A DNA stretch of 64,000 nucleotides from Rhodocyclaceae bacterium (GTDB lineage Bacteria; Pseudomonadota; Gammaproteobacteria; Burkholderiales; Rhodocyclaceae), in the NCBI GenBank assembly GCA_020445785.1, contig JAGRFZ010000028.1, positions 1,524-65,523 on the forward strand, written 5' to 3'. Under the pieces are notes generated by a model that had not been told where the DNA came from, ran no database searches, and saw nothing but the letters and a program-made list of their open reading frames with translations. The stretch's first letter is position 1. Every line of letters starts with the position of its first letter. This document shows positions 18,691-27,428 of this stretch, piece by piece. The translations under genes and the position numbers were made by a program.

Positions 18691-19910
18691 TGGGGGCGCT
18701 CTCCGGCATTCGCGTACTCGATCTGTCGCGCATCCTCGCGGGGCCCTGGGCCGCCCAGATTCTTGGCGACCTGGGTGCCGAAGTGCTCAAGGTCGAACGT
18801 CCGGGCAGCGGGGACGACACCCGCCATTGGGGACCTCCGTGGCTGCAGGACGACAGCGGTCATGACACCGAGACCGCAGCCTATTTCCTGTGTGCCAATC
18901 GCAACAAGCGCTCGGTGACGATCGACATCACGCGGGCCGAGGGACAGGCGCTGGTGCGCGAATTGGCGGCCGCCAGCGACGTGCTGATCGAGAACTACAA
19001 GCTCGGCTCGCTGGCGCGCTATGGCCTCGACTACGATTCGCTGAAGGCGATCAATCCTCGCCTCGTGTACTGCTCGATCACCGGCTTCGGGCAGAGCGGC
19101 CCTTACGCCGCGCGGGCCGGGTACGATTTCCTGATCCAGGGGCTGGGCGGCCTCATGAGCATCACCGGCCGCAGGGACGACGAGCCCGGCGGCGGGCCGA
19201 TCAAGGCCGGCGTCGCGCTGACCGATATTCTCACCGGCCTGTATGCGGCCAATGCGATCCAGGCCGCGCTGCTCTGGCGTCGGGACAGTGGGCTCGGCCA
19301 GCATATCGACATGGCGTTGCTCGATGTGCAGGTCGCCTGCCTCGCCAATCAGGCGATGAACTTCCTGACCACGGGCCAACCGCCGAATCGCCTCGGCAAC
19401 GCCCATCCCAACATCGTGCCGTATCAGGACTTTCCGACCGCCGACGGCCACATGATCCTGGCCATCGGCAACGACGGCCAGTTCACACGCTTCTGCCAAG
19501 AGGCCGGCGCGCCGGAACTGGCGCTGGATTCGCGCTTTGCGCGCAATCGAGGGCGGGTGGCGAACCGGGTGGCGTTGATTCCGCTGCTCGAGTCGCTGAC
19601 CGTGCAACGTTCGACCGCCCAATGGATTGCTGCCCTCGAGGCGGTCGGCGTACCCTGCGGGCCGATCAACGACCTGGCTGCCGTGTTTGCCGATGCCCAG
19701 GTTGCCGCCCGGGGGCTGCGGGTGGAACAACGGGGAGCGGGTGGGACGCGGATTCCGCAGGTGGCGAGCCCGATGCGCCTGTCGGCGACACCGGTGGCGT
19801 ATGACGCGCCGCCGCCGCAGCTGGGCGGCGATACCGAGACGGTGCTGGGCAAGGTGCTGGGCCGTTCGCCCGAGGAATTGGTGCGGCTACGCCGGGATGG
19901 CGTGATCTGA
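18690..19910 (+). CDS. CaiB/BaiF family (class III) CoA-transferase, probably glutarate-specific
   Basis: 406 residues. The N-terminus GIRVLDLSRILAGPWAAQIL, the segment DLGAEVLKVERPGSGDDTRHW and the ENYKLGSLARYGLDY region with the nucleophilic-Asp area are typical of class III CoA-transferases. DLLIQGLGGLMSITG-like FLIQGLGGLMSITG and ALTDILTGLYAANAI also match. The start overlaps the gcdH stop by one base (TGATG). Class III members that pair with gcdH are often succinyl-CoA:glutarate CoA-transferases, and activation of glutarate to glutaryl-CoA is the likely role; this is by context. It ends 24 bp before the convergent cNMP gene end. Confidence 0.88.
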   Translation: MGALSGIRVLDLSRILAGPWAAQILGDLGAEVLKVERPGSGDDTRHWGPPWLQDDSGHDTETAAYFLCANRNKRSVTIDITRAEGQALVRELAAASDVLIENYKLGSLARYGLDYDSLKAINPRLVYCSITGFGQSGPYAARAGYDFLIQGLGGLMSITGRRDDEPGGGPIKAGVALTDILTGLYAANAIQAALLWRRDSGLGQHIDMALLDVQVACLANQAMNFLTTGQPPNRLGNAHPNIVPYQDFPTADGHMILAIGNDGQFTRFCQEAGAPELALDSRFARNRGRVANRVALIPLLESLTVQRSTAQWIAALEAVGVPCGPINDLAAVFADAQVAARGLRVEQRGAGGTRIPQVASPMRLSATPVAYDAPPPQLGGDTETVLGKVLGRSPEELVRLRRDGVI

Positions 19911-19927
19911 GCCGGCCGGTGGCCGGC
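19911..19927. terminator. Candidate bidirectional hairpin between convergent genes
   Basis: GCCGGCC-GGT-GGCCGGC, a 7-bp perfect stem with a 3-nt loop, immediately after the CoA-transferase stop and 8 bp before the end of the convergent cNMP-binding gene. No T-run follows, so intrinsic termination is uncertain. Confidence 0.4.
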
Positions 19928-19934
19928 GCTCGGT

Positions 19935-20297
19935 TCAGGCGACCTGCAGTCGGGCCCGGCGCAGGCGCTCGGCCATCACCTTCATCAGATCCACGGCGAA
20001 CTGGGGATGGCGGGCGACGATTTCCTCGAAGCGCTCGCTGTCGATGCGGGCGAGTCGGCATTCGGTCACGGCGCGCACGCTCATGGGCCGGGGCTGGTCC
20101 GGTTCGATCAGCGCCAGCTCGCCGAGGAATGCGCCGGGTTGCGCGACCTCGATCGTCTGGCCCTGGACCAGCAGCTCGGCGCGGCCGTCCACCAACAGGT
20201 AGGTGACGTCTGCGGCTTCGCCCTCGCTGAACAGGATCTCGCGTTCGGGCAGGCGAAGTAGTCCAGTCGCGGCGGTAATCAGGTCTGCTAGCTCCAT
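19935..20297 (-). CDS. Stand-alone cyclic nucleotide-binding domain protein
   Basis: 120 residues that contain a cNMP-binding domain and no HTH. It includes REILFSEGEAADVTYLLVDG, ELLVQGQTIEVAQPGAFLGE and ELALIEPDQPRPMSVRAVTE, in the order seen in CRP-type ligand domains; the GELALI...R-S-V-R-A phosphate-binding cassette is preserved. The MELADLITAATG start at 20297 is preferred over the longer frame to 20453. Without an effector domain it may act as a sensor or binding partner. It is convergent with the CoA-transferase gene. Confidence 0.82.
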   Translation of the reverse strand: MELADLITAATGLLRLPEREILFSEGEAADVTYLLVDGRAELLVQGQTIEVAQPGAFLGELALIEPDQPRPMSVRAVTECRLARIDSERFEEIVARHPQFAVDLMKVMAERLRRARLQVA

Positions 20298-20462
20298 CGT
20301 CCGGGCGCTCCGTCGGAAGTTGGGGAGGATGCCCCTACTACGGGTGCCGGTGGACGCGGCTGAAGGGTTAGATGAACTGCAATGATGGCCGCCCGTGACG
20401 GCCTTGACGGGCAAGCCGGGATCGGCCGCCGGCGCGACGCGGTGCCTTCTCAAACCACCCCC

Positions 20463-21002
20463 TCATTCCCGCGTGAGCGCGTGTGCGTCCGCCGGCTCAG
20501 CGGGCGGTGGCGCGTCGATCGGCTTCTCCAGGAAGTGCGCCACACCGGCCTCCGGGTCGAGCTGGTAGTCGCGAAAGCCGAAGTGGCGATAGCTCGCCAA
20601 GGCGCGGTGGTTGTTGGACAGCACCTCCAGCGTGAGCTTGCAGCATCCCCGCTGCCGGGCCGCCGCCTCCATCGCCCGCAGCAGGCGCCGGCCGATGCCC
20701 CGGCCGCGGTGGCTGTCGCGCACGACGATATCGTGCAGATTCAGCAGGGGCCGCGCGGCAAAGGTCGAGAATCCTTCGAAGCCATTGGCCAGGCCGAGCC
20801 CCTGATTGCCGGCCCAGGCCATCACGCCGACGAAGTCTCGCCGCGTTCGCAGGCGAGCGACGAGGTGCTCGCGTGCCTCGCGCGAGAGCGGTCGGCCGCC
20901 GCCCATCGGATCGCGGGCATAGTGGTCGAGCAGCGCCAACCAAGCGGCGGCTTCGGCCGGATCGGACAGGTCGGTGGGTCGGATTTCGATGTTCGGGGTC
21001 AT
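20463..21002 (-). CDS. GNAT family N-acetyltransferase
   Basis: 179 residues. Acetyl-CoA motif A appears as VVRDSHRGRGIGRRLLRAM (R-G-R-G-I-G) near residue 93, with LTLEVLSNNHRALASYRHFG after it, the usual GNAT C-terminal motif. The N-terminus IEIRPTDLSDPAEAAAWLAL and LNLHDIVV are also typical. Substrate unknown. It is divergent from the enoyl-CoA hydratase gene with a 101-bp gap. Confidence 0.88.
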   Translation of the reverse strand: MTPNIEIRPTDLSDPAEAAAWLALLDHYARDPMGGGRPLSREAREHLVARLRTRRDFVGVMAWAGNQGLGLANGFEGFSTFAARPLLNLHDIVVRDSHRGRGIGRRLLRAMEAAARQRGCCKLTLEVLSNNHRALASYRHFGFRDYQLDPEAGVAHFLEKPIDAPPPAEPADAHALTRE

Positions 21003-21103
21003 GGACGGGTCTTTGCGAACGCGTTTCGCTGGACCGGATGGCAGCGGCGGCGAGGCTCAGGTGCTATCGTTGCGGGGTTCGATTCTCGTGCCGGAGTATC
21101 GCC

Positions 21104-21904
21104 ATGGCCCAGACCGTACTGCTCGACGTCGCTGCCGGCGTCGCCACGCTCAAGCTCAATCGGCCCGAGGTGCTCAACGCGCTCTCGGTCGAGATGATGG
21201 ATGATCTCGCTCGCTGTCTCAAGCAACTGCGCGGTCGCAGCGACTTTGCGGTGTTGGTGATCGAAGGGGCCGGCGAGCATTTCATGGCCGGCGGCGACAT
21301 CCGCGAGTTTGCGACCCATCTCAAGGTTTCGCCGGAGTCACGGCTGGTGGCCTTCCGGGCAATGATCGAGCAGTACATCAATCCGACCATCATGATCCTG
21401 CAGGAGATGCACCAACCGGCGATCGCCAAGGTCCGGGGCGCATGTGCCGGCTTCGGTCTGTCGTTGATGCTGGGGTGCGACCTCGCGGTCTGTGCGGACG
21501 ACGCGAAATTCACGTCGGCCTACGCCTCGATCGCGCTGTCGGCCGATGGCGGCATGTCGTATTTTCTGCCGCGCCAGATCGGCATCCGCAAGGCGATGGA
21601 GATGCTGCTGCTGGCCGAGCGCATCGATGCTGCCGAAGCGTTGCGTCTGGGCCTGGTCAACCGGGTCGTGGCCGAGGCCGAACTCGACGGCGAAATTGCG
21701 GCGCTGGCCCGCCGCCTTGCGCAAGGCCCGCGTCACGCCTACGGCGAGATCAAGCGTCTGCTTCACGGTGCCCACGACCGGCAGCTCGCGGCGCAGCTCG
21801 AAAGCGAGGCCGAGGCCTTCGCACGCTGTTCGGCGACGGCGGACTTCGCCGAGGGTGTCAGCGCCTTTCTCGAAAAGCGCAAGCCGGGATTCGAGGGGCG
21901 CTGA
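21104..21904 (+). CDS. Enoyl-CoA hydratase/isomerase family protein
   Basis: 266 residues of the crotonase fold. LLDVAAGVATLKLNRPEVLN at the N-terminus, MAGGDIREFATHL (oxyanion-hole region), and AKVRGACAGFGLSLMLGCDL with DLAVCADDAKFTSAYASIAL are standard. One of the two catalytic Glu residues of true hydratases is not obvious in the SADGGMSYFLPR segment, so isomerase or other crotonase activity is possible. Its position near gcdH suggests a role in CoA-ester degradation. The start at 21104 is an ATG in the normal N-terminal context; the frame is open to 20873 in a non-conserved manner. Confidence 0.88.
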   Translation: MAQTVLLDVAAGVATLKLNRPEVLNALSVEMMDDLARCLKQLRGRSDFAVLVIEGAGEHFMAGGDIREFATHLKVSPESRLVAFRAMIEQYINPTIMILQEMHQPAIAKVRGACAGFGLSLMLGCDLAVCADDAKFTSAYASIALSADGGMSYFLPRQIGIRKAMEMLLLAERIDAAEALRLGLVNRVVAEAELDGEIAALARRLAQGPRHAYGEIKRLLHGAHDRQLAAQLESEAEAFARCSATADFAEGVSAFLEKRKPGFEGR

Positions 21905-21962
21905 GGGCCTTCGATCGCCGCTGAATCGATTAACGGCGGCCCATCGTACGTCGGCCGATGGC

Positions 21963-22673
21963 ATGCTTTTCGGGTATCCAACGAAACGGGGCCGGGTCGT
22001 GATGGTGGGCGAGGGACGAACGGGATGGGCGCTGGTGATGATGCCGGCGCCGCTGGCGGCGACCGCACAGGTGCTCGAGACGACGGGTAGCTGGGCCGGA
22101 CTCGATGTGACGATGCGCTCGCCGGCCGACAAGATCACCTTCGGCACGCCCTTCGACGTGGGCTTCATCGTGGACAGCGCCGCACTGCCGGACAGCAGTG
22201 ACTTCGCCGCCTTCAAGAGCACCGTTCACTTCAGCAATACGGTGGACCTCTCGGCGGCCCAGTGGTCCTATCGCCTGTTCAGCGACGACCCCGCTTTCAA
22301 TGCCAGCTTTTCCGGCCTGGTCGGCGACGCGATCGCGCCGGTCAGCGGCAGCTTCGCGCTCGATCTGGTGGACCCGTTCTACCTCGGTCGGACTTTCGGC
22401 GGCTTCGGATTCAGCCAACTCGACGGGGAGTTCAACGACCGCATCGAGTGGTCGATCACCAATATCATCATCGCCGGCAACACCGATTTCGGATTGACCC
22501 TCGACGACGGCGGCATCGTCGGCGTCGCCGATTTCGGCGCCAGCGTATTGGTGATCGACCCTCCGCCGGTGCCGGAGCCGTCGATCCTGGCATTGGCGCT
22601 GGTGGGCGTCGGCGCGATCGGCTGGCGTGCCCGCCGCGCGCATCATCCGCGCAGTCGGTCCCGCAGCGCGTAG
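21963..22673 (+). CDS. PEP-CTERM sorting-domain protein
   Basis: 236 residues from the first in-frame ATG at 21963 (a second ATG at 22002 gives 223). Its N-terminal third has a hydrophobic stretch (GWALVMMPAPLAATAQ) that looks like a signal peptide. The middle is an Asp/Gly-rich beta-sandwich-like body (DPFYLGRTFGGFGFSQLDGE). The C-terminus PVPEPSILALALVGVGAIGW plus RARRAHHPRSRSRS has the PEP motif, a hydrophobic helix and an Arg cluster. That is an exosortase sorting signal, so it is probably anchored or released at the cell surface after processing by XrtB (45772). The gene runs past the end of the convergent YdcF-like gene by 31 bp. Confidence 0.82.
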   Translation: MLFGYPTKRGRVVMVGEGRTGWALVMMPAPLAATAQVLETTGSWAGLDVTMRSPADKITFGTPFDVGFIVDSAALPDSSDFAAFKSTVHFSNTVDLSAAQWSYRLFSDDPAFNASFSGLVGDAIAPVSGSFALDLVDPFYLGRTFGGFGFSQLDGEFNDRIEWSITNIIIAGNTDFGLTLDDGGIVGVADFGASVLVIDPPPVPEPSILALALVGVGAIGWRARRAHHPRSRSRSA

Positions 22674-23419
22674 GCCAGCCGCCCCAGCCATTCATGGGCG
22701 GCGTACCAGCCGGCGAATGCGGCGCGCGGCGTCGGCAGCAGATCGCGCGCACCGATGTTTCCGTCGGGGTCGCCCAGCCACGCGGTGGGGGCCGGCACTA
22801 CGCTCAGCCCGCTGGCTTCGAAGCGTGCCTGCGCCCGCGCCATATGGGCGGCGTGGGTGACGAGGACGACGCGCCGGATGCCGGCAGGGGACAGCAGGGC
22901 CGCGCTGTTGCGGGCGTTTTCCGCGGTGTCGCGCGATTCGGTCTCGCGCCAGCGCACCGCCAGGCCGAAGTCTGCGGCCATCGACTCCGCCATCAGATCC
23001 GCTTCCGGCCGGCGGTCGTTCCTGACCCGGCCGCCGCTCACCAACACCGGCAGGCCGGTCCGTCTCGCCAGCCGGGCGCCGTAGCGCAGGCGCTCGAGGC
23101 TGAGGGCATTGACCGTCGCGCCGCCGAACTCCGGCGCGTGGCGTCGCTGGCCGCCGGCCAGGATCACGATCGCCTGGGCTCCGGAGAGCTGGTCCATGGT
23201 TGGCGAGGGGGTTCGCTCGAGGGCGTCGAGCATCCAGCCGACGGTGGCGGGCGCGCTGAAGAACCAGGCACTGGCGAGCCCCAGCCATGCCAATCGTCGG
23301 CCACGCCCCCGGCGCAGCAGGCCGAGCATGATCAGGAGGAGGGGGCCGAGGGGTGGCAGCACGAGCAGTGCCGCCGCCTTCTTGGCCCAGAACAAGAGCA
23401 GGTCGGGATCCAATGGCAT
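22643..23419 (-). CDS. YdcF/ElyC-like DUF218 membrane protein
   Basis: 258 residues. Two N-terminal membrane segments (ALLVLPPLGPLLLIMLGLLR and LAWLGLASAWFFSAPATVGW) precede a cytoplasmic or periplasmic DUF218 domain with QAIVILAGGQRRHAPEFGGA, LPVLVSGGRVRNDRRPEADL and RRVVLVTHAAHMARAQARFE. This is the layout of ElyC/YdcF-type proteins that influence envelope assembly. The 3' end overlaps by 31 bp the convergent PEP-CTERM gene. Function beyond the family is unknown. Confidence 0.85.
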   Translation of the reverse strand: MPLDPDLLLFWAKKAAALLVLPPLGPLLLIMLGLLRRGRGRRLAWLGLASAWFFSAPATVGWMLDALERTPSPTMDQLSGAQAIVILAGGQRRHAPEFGGATVNALSLERLRYGARLARRTGLPVLVSGGRVRNDRRPEADLMAESMAADFGLAVRWRETESRDTAENARNSAALLSPAGIRRVVLVTHAAHMARAQARFEASGLSVVPAPTAWLGDPDGNIGARDLLPTPRAAFAGWYAAHEWLGRLAYALRDRLRG

Positions 23420-23483
23420 ATGCGTTGTGGGGAAGCCCGGGGGCCTTTATTATCCCCGAGTCTCCTGACTGGCCGAATCACCC

Positions 23484-24773
23484 ATGCCCGATCACCGCTA
23501 CGGCTTCGAAAGCCTGTGCCTGCACGCCGGGCAACAACCCGATGCCGTGACCGGCGCGCGTGCGGTCCCGATCTACCAGAGCACCTCCTTCGTCTTCGAT
23601 TCGCCGGAGCAGGCCGCCGCGCTGTTCAACCTGCAGACCTTCGGCAACGTCTATTCGCGGATCTCGAATCCGACCGTGGCGGTGTTCGAGGAGCGCATGG
23701 CGGCCCTCGAAGGGGGGCGTGCGGCGCTCGCCACCGCTTCCGGCCTGTCGGCCCAGATGACGGCCCTGCTGACCTTGTGCCAGCAGGGCGATCGCATCGT
23801 CGCGGCGCGCAATCTGTACGGCGGCAGCTATTCCCAGCTCGACGTCAGCTTGCGCAAGCTGGGCATCGAGACGGTCTTCGTCGATCCCCGCGACCCCGAG
23901 AACTTCCGTGCCGCGATCGACGACCGGACCAAGGTCGTATATGGCGAGATCATCGGCAATCCGGGCCTGGACGTGCTCGACATCGCGGCAGTCGCGGCGA
24001 TCGCCCGGGCGCAGGGCGTGCCTTTGCTGATCGACAACACCCTGGCGTCGCCATGGCTGTGTCGGCCACTCGAGCATGGTGCCGACATCGTCGTCCATTC
24101 CGCCACCAAATACATCGGTGGGCACGGCACGACGATGGGGGGCGTGATCGTCGAATCGGGCAAGTTCCCGTGGGACAACGGCCGTTTTCCGCAGATGACC
24201 GAGCCCTCGCCGGGCTACCACGGAGTGATCTTCTTCGAGACCTTCGGCGATTTCGGCTTCGTGACCAAGGCGCGGATGGAAACGCTGCGCACCTTCGGTC
24301 CGGCGCTCTCCCCGTTTTCCGCCTTCATGCTGCTGCAGGGCCTCGAGACGCTGCCGGTACGGATGGACCGGCACGTGGCGAATGCGCGGGCGGTCGCCGA
24401 ATTTCTCGATGCCCATGCTGCGGTCGAGTGGGTCAACTACCCCGGCATGGCGGGGCGGGCCGACGTTGGGCTGGTCGAGCGCTACCTGCCAAGGGGTGCG
24501 GGGGGCATCCTGTCGTTCGGCATCCGCGGTGGGCAGGCCGCGGGCGAACGCTTCATCGATGCCCTCGAAATGTTCAGCCACCTTGCCAATGTGGGCGACG
24601 CACGGTCGCTGGTAATCCATCCGGCATCGACCACGCACCGGCAGTTGTCCGAACAGGAGCAGATCGCAGCCGGCGTGCCGCCGGACATGGTGCGTCTTTC
24701 GATCGGCCTGGAATCCCTCGACGACATCTTGTGGGACCTCGATCAGGCGCTGTCCCGCTGCGGAGCGGCCTGA
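23484..24773 (+). CDS. metY: O-acetylhomoserine (or O-succinylhomoserine) sulfhydrylase
   Basis: 429-residue PLP enzyme of the Cys/Met metabolism family. It contains VPIYQSTSFVFDSPEQAAAL and the phosphate-site TASGLSAQMTALLTLCQQGD. The PLP Lys is in VVHSATKYIGGHGTTMGGVI. Later come FFETFGDFGFVTKARMETLR and a C-terminal HPASTTHRQLSEQEQIAAGV, the MetY-type ending. It makes homocysteine from an acylated homoserine and sulfide, the direct sulfhydrylation route to methionine. The overall length fits MetY (about 430) more than MetZ (about 400). The following DUF2802 gene begins inside its stop codon (TGATG), so they form an operon. Confidence 0.9.
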   Translation: MPDHRYGFESLCLHAGQQPDAVTGARAVPIYQSTSFVFDSPEQAAALFNLQTFGNVYSRISNPTVAVFEERMAALEGGRAALATASGLSAQMTALLTLCQQGDRIVAARNLYGGSYSQLDVSLRKLGIETVFVDPRDPENFRAAIDDRTKVVYGEIIGNPGLDVLDIAAVAAIARAQGVPLLIDNTLASPWLCRPLEHGADIVVHSATKYIGGHGTTMGGVIVESGKFPWDNGRFPQMTEPSPGYHGVIFFETFGDFGFVTKARMETLRTFGPALSPFSAFMLLQGLETLPVRMDRHVANARAVAEFLDAHAAVEWVNYPGMAGRADVGLVERYLPRGAGGILSFGIRGGQAAGERFIDALEMFSHLANVGDARSLVIHPASTTHRQLSEQEQIAAGVPPDMVRLSIGLESLDDILWDLDQALSRCGAA

Positions 24774-25294
24774 TGGGTGTGCGCACCCTGATCTGGACCC
24801 TGATCGGCCTGCTCGCGATCTATGTGGCGATCCAGTTGCTGAAGGTCGGCCGCCGCCCGCCACCGGCCCCGGAGGCCGCTGGCGGTGATCCGCCGGAGCG
24901 GATCGCGCCGCCGGACGATGCCGGTGATGCGGTCGCTGTGGCGCCTGCCACCGCGGTCGCGAACGGCGAGGCGGGGGGCGATCGATCCGAACGGGTCGCG
25001 CTGGAAATGCAGCAATTGCGCCGTGACATCGGCCAGCTGCGCAGTGAGCAAGAGGAGCAACGCAAGGAAACCGCTCGCCTGCGGGAGCAGGTGGTCCGGC
25101 TCGAACAGGCCCTGGCCGGCGTGCATGCGGCGCAACAAGTGTCGCCCCAGTATCGGGAGGCCGTGATGCTGGTGCGGCAGGGGCTCGAGGCGGAGGCGAT
25201 CGCCGAGCGCTGCGGGATCTCGGTGGCCGAGGCGGCGCTGGTCAAGTCGCTGGCGCAGCGCGGCGAAGCCGAAGGAGAGCGCGATGAAGCCTGA
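24773..25294 (+). CDS. DUF2802 family membrane-anchored coiled-coil protein
   Basis: 173 residues. A single N-terminal membrane helix (TLIWTLIGLLAIYVAIQLL) is followed by a Pro/Ala/Gly linker, then a long coiled coil (EMQQLRRDIGQLRSEQEEQR, ETARLREQVVRLEQALAG). The C-terminal segment VSPQYREAVMLVRQGLEAEA with IAERCGISVAEAALVKSLAQ is an HTH-like tail typical of DUF2802. Its function is unassigned. The ATG overlaps the metY stop by one base and the end overlaps the SPOR-domain gene by 11 bp. Confidence 0.82.
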   Translation: MGVRTLIWTLIGLLAIYVAIQLLKVGRRPPPAPEAAGGDPPERIAPPDDAGDAVAVAPATAVANGEAGGDRSERVALEMQQLRRDIGQLRSEQEEQRKETARLREQVVRLEQALAGVHAAQQVSPQYREAVMLVRQGLEAEAIAERCGISVAEAALVKSLAQRGEAEGERDEA

Positions 25295-25997
25295 TGCGCC
25301 GCCGCTCGCCGGGGGCAAGGACGAACCACGGCAGGCGTGGATCCGGGTCGGTGCCGGGGCCAGCCTGATCCTGATTCTGCTGGGGGTGCTCGCCGTGCTC
25401 GAGCCATCGCCGCCGATGCCGCCCGGCGAGGCAGCGCCGGCCGAGCCTGGGGCAGCCGGCGGCGACGCCGGTGGGGCGGAGGGCGCCGCCACGGTCGTGA
25501 GCACGCCTCGGGAACCGCTGATCGGTACTGCCATTGCGGTGCCGGGCGACGTGCCGGAAATCGCCGCTGCGGCCGTCATCGACGAGGCGACGGTGCCGCC
25601 GGAGGAGAGCTCGGCGCCCGAAAAGATCGCCTCCGAGGATCGCGGGTCCGGCGCGATGCCCGAAGCGCCCCACGATGCGGCGGCAACCGCCGGGTCGGGT
25701 CGGGGTGATGGCTCTGCCGCCGCGGACGGCGGACGCGACGTGGCGGCGGCTGCCGCACCAGTGCCGGTAGCCGCCCCTGCGGCGCAAGGCGGCCGCCTGC
25801 TGCTGCAGCTCGGCGTCTTCCGCATCGAAGGCAATGCAGAGGCGTTGCTCGCGCAAGTGCGCAAACTGGGTGTACCGGCGCGGCTCGAGGCCCGCGTCGT
25901 GGCCGGCCCCTTCGCCGACCGGGATGCCCTCGACGCGGCTCATCGGCAATTGCGGCAGGCGGGCTTGGGCGAAGGCATCGTGGTCCGCGCGCGTTGA
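25284..25997 (+). CDS. SPOR-domain protein, inner-membrane anchored
   Basis: 237 residues. One membrane helix, GASLILILLGVLAVLEPSPP, lies near residue 25. A long Ala/Glu/Pro linker leads to a C-terminal SPOR domain, GGRLLLQLGVFRIEGNAEAL through PARLEARVVAGPFADRDALD to HRQLRQAGLGEG. SPOR domains bind denuded peptidoglycan glycans, usually at the division septum. It overlaps the DUF2802 gene by 11 bp and is the last gene of the metY operon. A hairpin at 26010-26037 follows. Confidence 0.85.
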   Translation: MKPDAPPLAGGKDEPRQAWIRVGAGASLILILLGVLAVLEPSPPMPPGEAAPAEPGAAGGDAGGAEGAATVVSTPREPLIGTAIAVPGDVPEIAAAAVIDEATVPPEESSAPEKIASEDRGSGAMPEAPHDAAATAGSGRGDGSAAADGGRDVAAAAAPVPVAAPAAQGGRLLLQLGVFRIEGNAEALLAQVRKLGVPARLEARVVAGPFADRDALDAAHRQLRQAGLGEGIVVRAR

Positions 25998-26009
25998 GCG
26001 GCCAACGCG

Positions 26010-26037
26010 GAATAGGCCGTGGAATCATGGCCTATTC
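26010..26037. terminator. Candidate terminator hairpin after the SPOR gene
   Basis: GAATAGGCC at 26010-26018 and its perfect complement GGCCTATTC at 26029-26037 form a 9-bp stem with a 10-nt loop, 13 bp after the SPOR stop codon. There is no long T-run. It separates the metY operon from fliW. Confidence 0.5.
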
Positions 26038-26108
26038 GGCCCAAGAGGGGTGATGTCGATGCGTTAGAGTCGGAATCTGGAACAGTTGCGTAACAGGGGA
26101 GCGTCCAG

Positions 26109-26546
26109 ATGAAGATCGAAAGTCCCGTTTTCGGCGCGCTGGAAATCAGTGCCGACAAGATCATCGAGTTCCCGGGCGGCCTGCCCGGATTCGAAGAGTG
26201 CACCAAGTTCACGCTGGTGCATGAGGAAGGGGCGACCAAGATTCTGCTGCTGCAAAGCGTGGACGACCCGCAGGTCGTCTTCTCGGTCGCCGGCGCCGAC
26301 ACTCTCGGCGTGAATTACGAGTTTCCGATCAGTGACGACGAAGCCGCCCGGATCGAACTGAATGCGCCGGAGGATGCTGCGGTGGCGGTCATCGTCCATC
26401 GCGCGGAGCGGCAGGATTCGCCTGCAACGGCGGGCATGCAGGCCAATTTCATGGCACCGCTGGTGTTCAACACCCGGTCGCGCAAGGGCATGCAGAAGAT
26501 CATCAACCGGCTCGGTTGCGACGTCACGCTGCGCGCGCGCGAATAG
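26109..26546 (+). CDS. fliW: Flagellar assembly factor FliW
   Basis: 145 residues, the normal FliW length. Family marks are SPVFGALEISADKIIEFPGG near the N-terminus, PGFEECTKFTLVHEEGATKI, LLQSVDDPQVVFSVAGADTL and the C-terminal TRSRKGMQKIINRL. FliW binds flagellin and releases CsrA, coupling filament assembly to translation control. GGGGAG lies 6 bp before the ATG. No flagellar gene or csrA sits beside it in this window, so it is an orphan copy here. Confidence 0.92.
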   Translation: MKIESPVFGALEISADKIIEFPGGLPGFEECTKFTLVHEEGATKILLLQSVDDPQVVFSVAGADTLGVNYEFPISDDEAARIELNAPEDAAVAVIVHRAERQDSPATAGMQANFMAPLVFNTRSRKGMQKIINRLGCDVTLRARE

Positions 26547-26590
26547 GCAGGTGCTCCCGGCGTGGTGGCGTCGCTGGTTGCCCCGGGCGC

Positions 26591-26920
26591 TCAGCCGCCG
26601 CCGGGCCGACGGGCGAGTCGCCGGGCGAATACCGTCATTTCCTTCGCGGCCTGCAGATCGCCGCGACGGTTCGCCACCGCAATGCCTTCCTGATAGGCGG
26701 CCAGGGCGTCATCCACCTGCCCGGCCTCGGCCAGCGCGCGGCCCAGATTTTTCCAGGCGGCCGAATAGGCGGCGTCGAACGCGACTGCCTGCCGGAAGGC
26801 ATCGATCGCCGCCTGCGTCCGCCCGCCGCGCAGGTACTCGATGCCCAGCGAATGGCGGAGCAGGGCCCCGTCCCGGGGGCCGCCGAGGAGTGCTTCGAGT
26901 TTCGTGATCTGGTCGCTCAT
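26591..26920 (-). CDS. Small TPR-repeat protein
   Basis: 109 residues built of tetratricopeptide repeats, for example LLRHSLGIEYLRGGRTQAAI, DAFRQAVAFDAAYSAAWKNL and GRALAEAGQVDDALAAYQEG. TPR helices mediate protein-protein contact. The start at 26920 follows an AGGAGAGG-like sequence; the open frame to 27115 adds non-TPR residues. It is divergent from ridA. Partner unknown. Confidence 0.82.
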   Translation of the reverse strand: MSDQITKLEALLGGPRDGALLRHSLGIEYLRGGRTQAAIDAFRQAVAFDAAYSAAWKNLGRALAEAGQVDDALAAYQEGIAVANRRGDLQAAKEMTVFARRLARRPGGG

Positions 26921-27035
26921 GGCAGCCTCTCCTGGTCCTTGCTCGTCCCGTGTCGGGCGGGCGTCTGCGCGCTGAAGGTACAATCGGCGGCTGCAGCGGC
27001 GAGCCCGCCGCCGATTTCGCGAGGAGCATGCCCCC

Positions 27036-27416
27036 ATGAGCCGCACCATCATTTCGACCGACCGGGCGCCTGCCGCCATCGGTACGTATTCGCAGGCGGT
27101 ACGCGTCGGCGACACCGTCTACCTCTCGGGCCAGATCGGCCTCGATCCGCACAGCATGACCCTGGTCGACGGCTTCGAGGCCCAGACCGCGCAGGTCTTC
27201 GTCAATCTTTCGGCAGTCGCCGAAGCCGCCGGCGGCAGCCTCGGCGATGCCGTCAAGCTGACCATCTATCTGACGGATCTCGCCAATTTTGCCCAGGTCA
27301 ACGAGATCATGGGCAAGCATTTTGCCGAGCCTTATCCGGCGCGCGCTGCGGTCGGCGTCAAGGAGCTGCCCAAGGGCGCGCTGGTCGAGGCCGACGCCAT
27401 CCTGGTGCTCGCCTGA
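27036..27416 (+). CDS. ridA: RidA family enamine/imine deaminase
   Basis: 126 residues, the standard Rid/YjgF/YER057c length. [60 protein letters not shown] and the closing [20 protein letters not shown] are all family motifs; the Arg in YPARAAVGV is the substrate-binding residue of active RidA. RidA hydrolyses reactive enamine/imine intermediates from PLP enzymes. GCGAGGAGCATG precedes the ATG. It lies 12 bp before recG, a pairing common in betaproteobacteria. Confidence 0.95.
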   Translation: MSRTIISTDRAPAAIGTYSQAVRVGDTVYLSGQIGLDPHSMTLVDGFEAQTAQVFVNLSAVAEAAGGSLGDAVKLTIYLTDLANFAQVNEIMGKHFAEPYPARAAVGVKELPKGALVEADAILVLA

Positions 27417-27428
27417 CCGCGGGCGCGG

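Noticed and set aside
22262..24772. First 837 codons of a very long plus-strand frame (1010 codons) that ends in the DUF2802 gene
   Set aside because: Only the last 174 codons (from 24773) match a family. The upstream part is a shadow of the PEP-CTERM, YdcF-like and metY genes.
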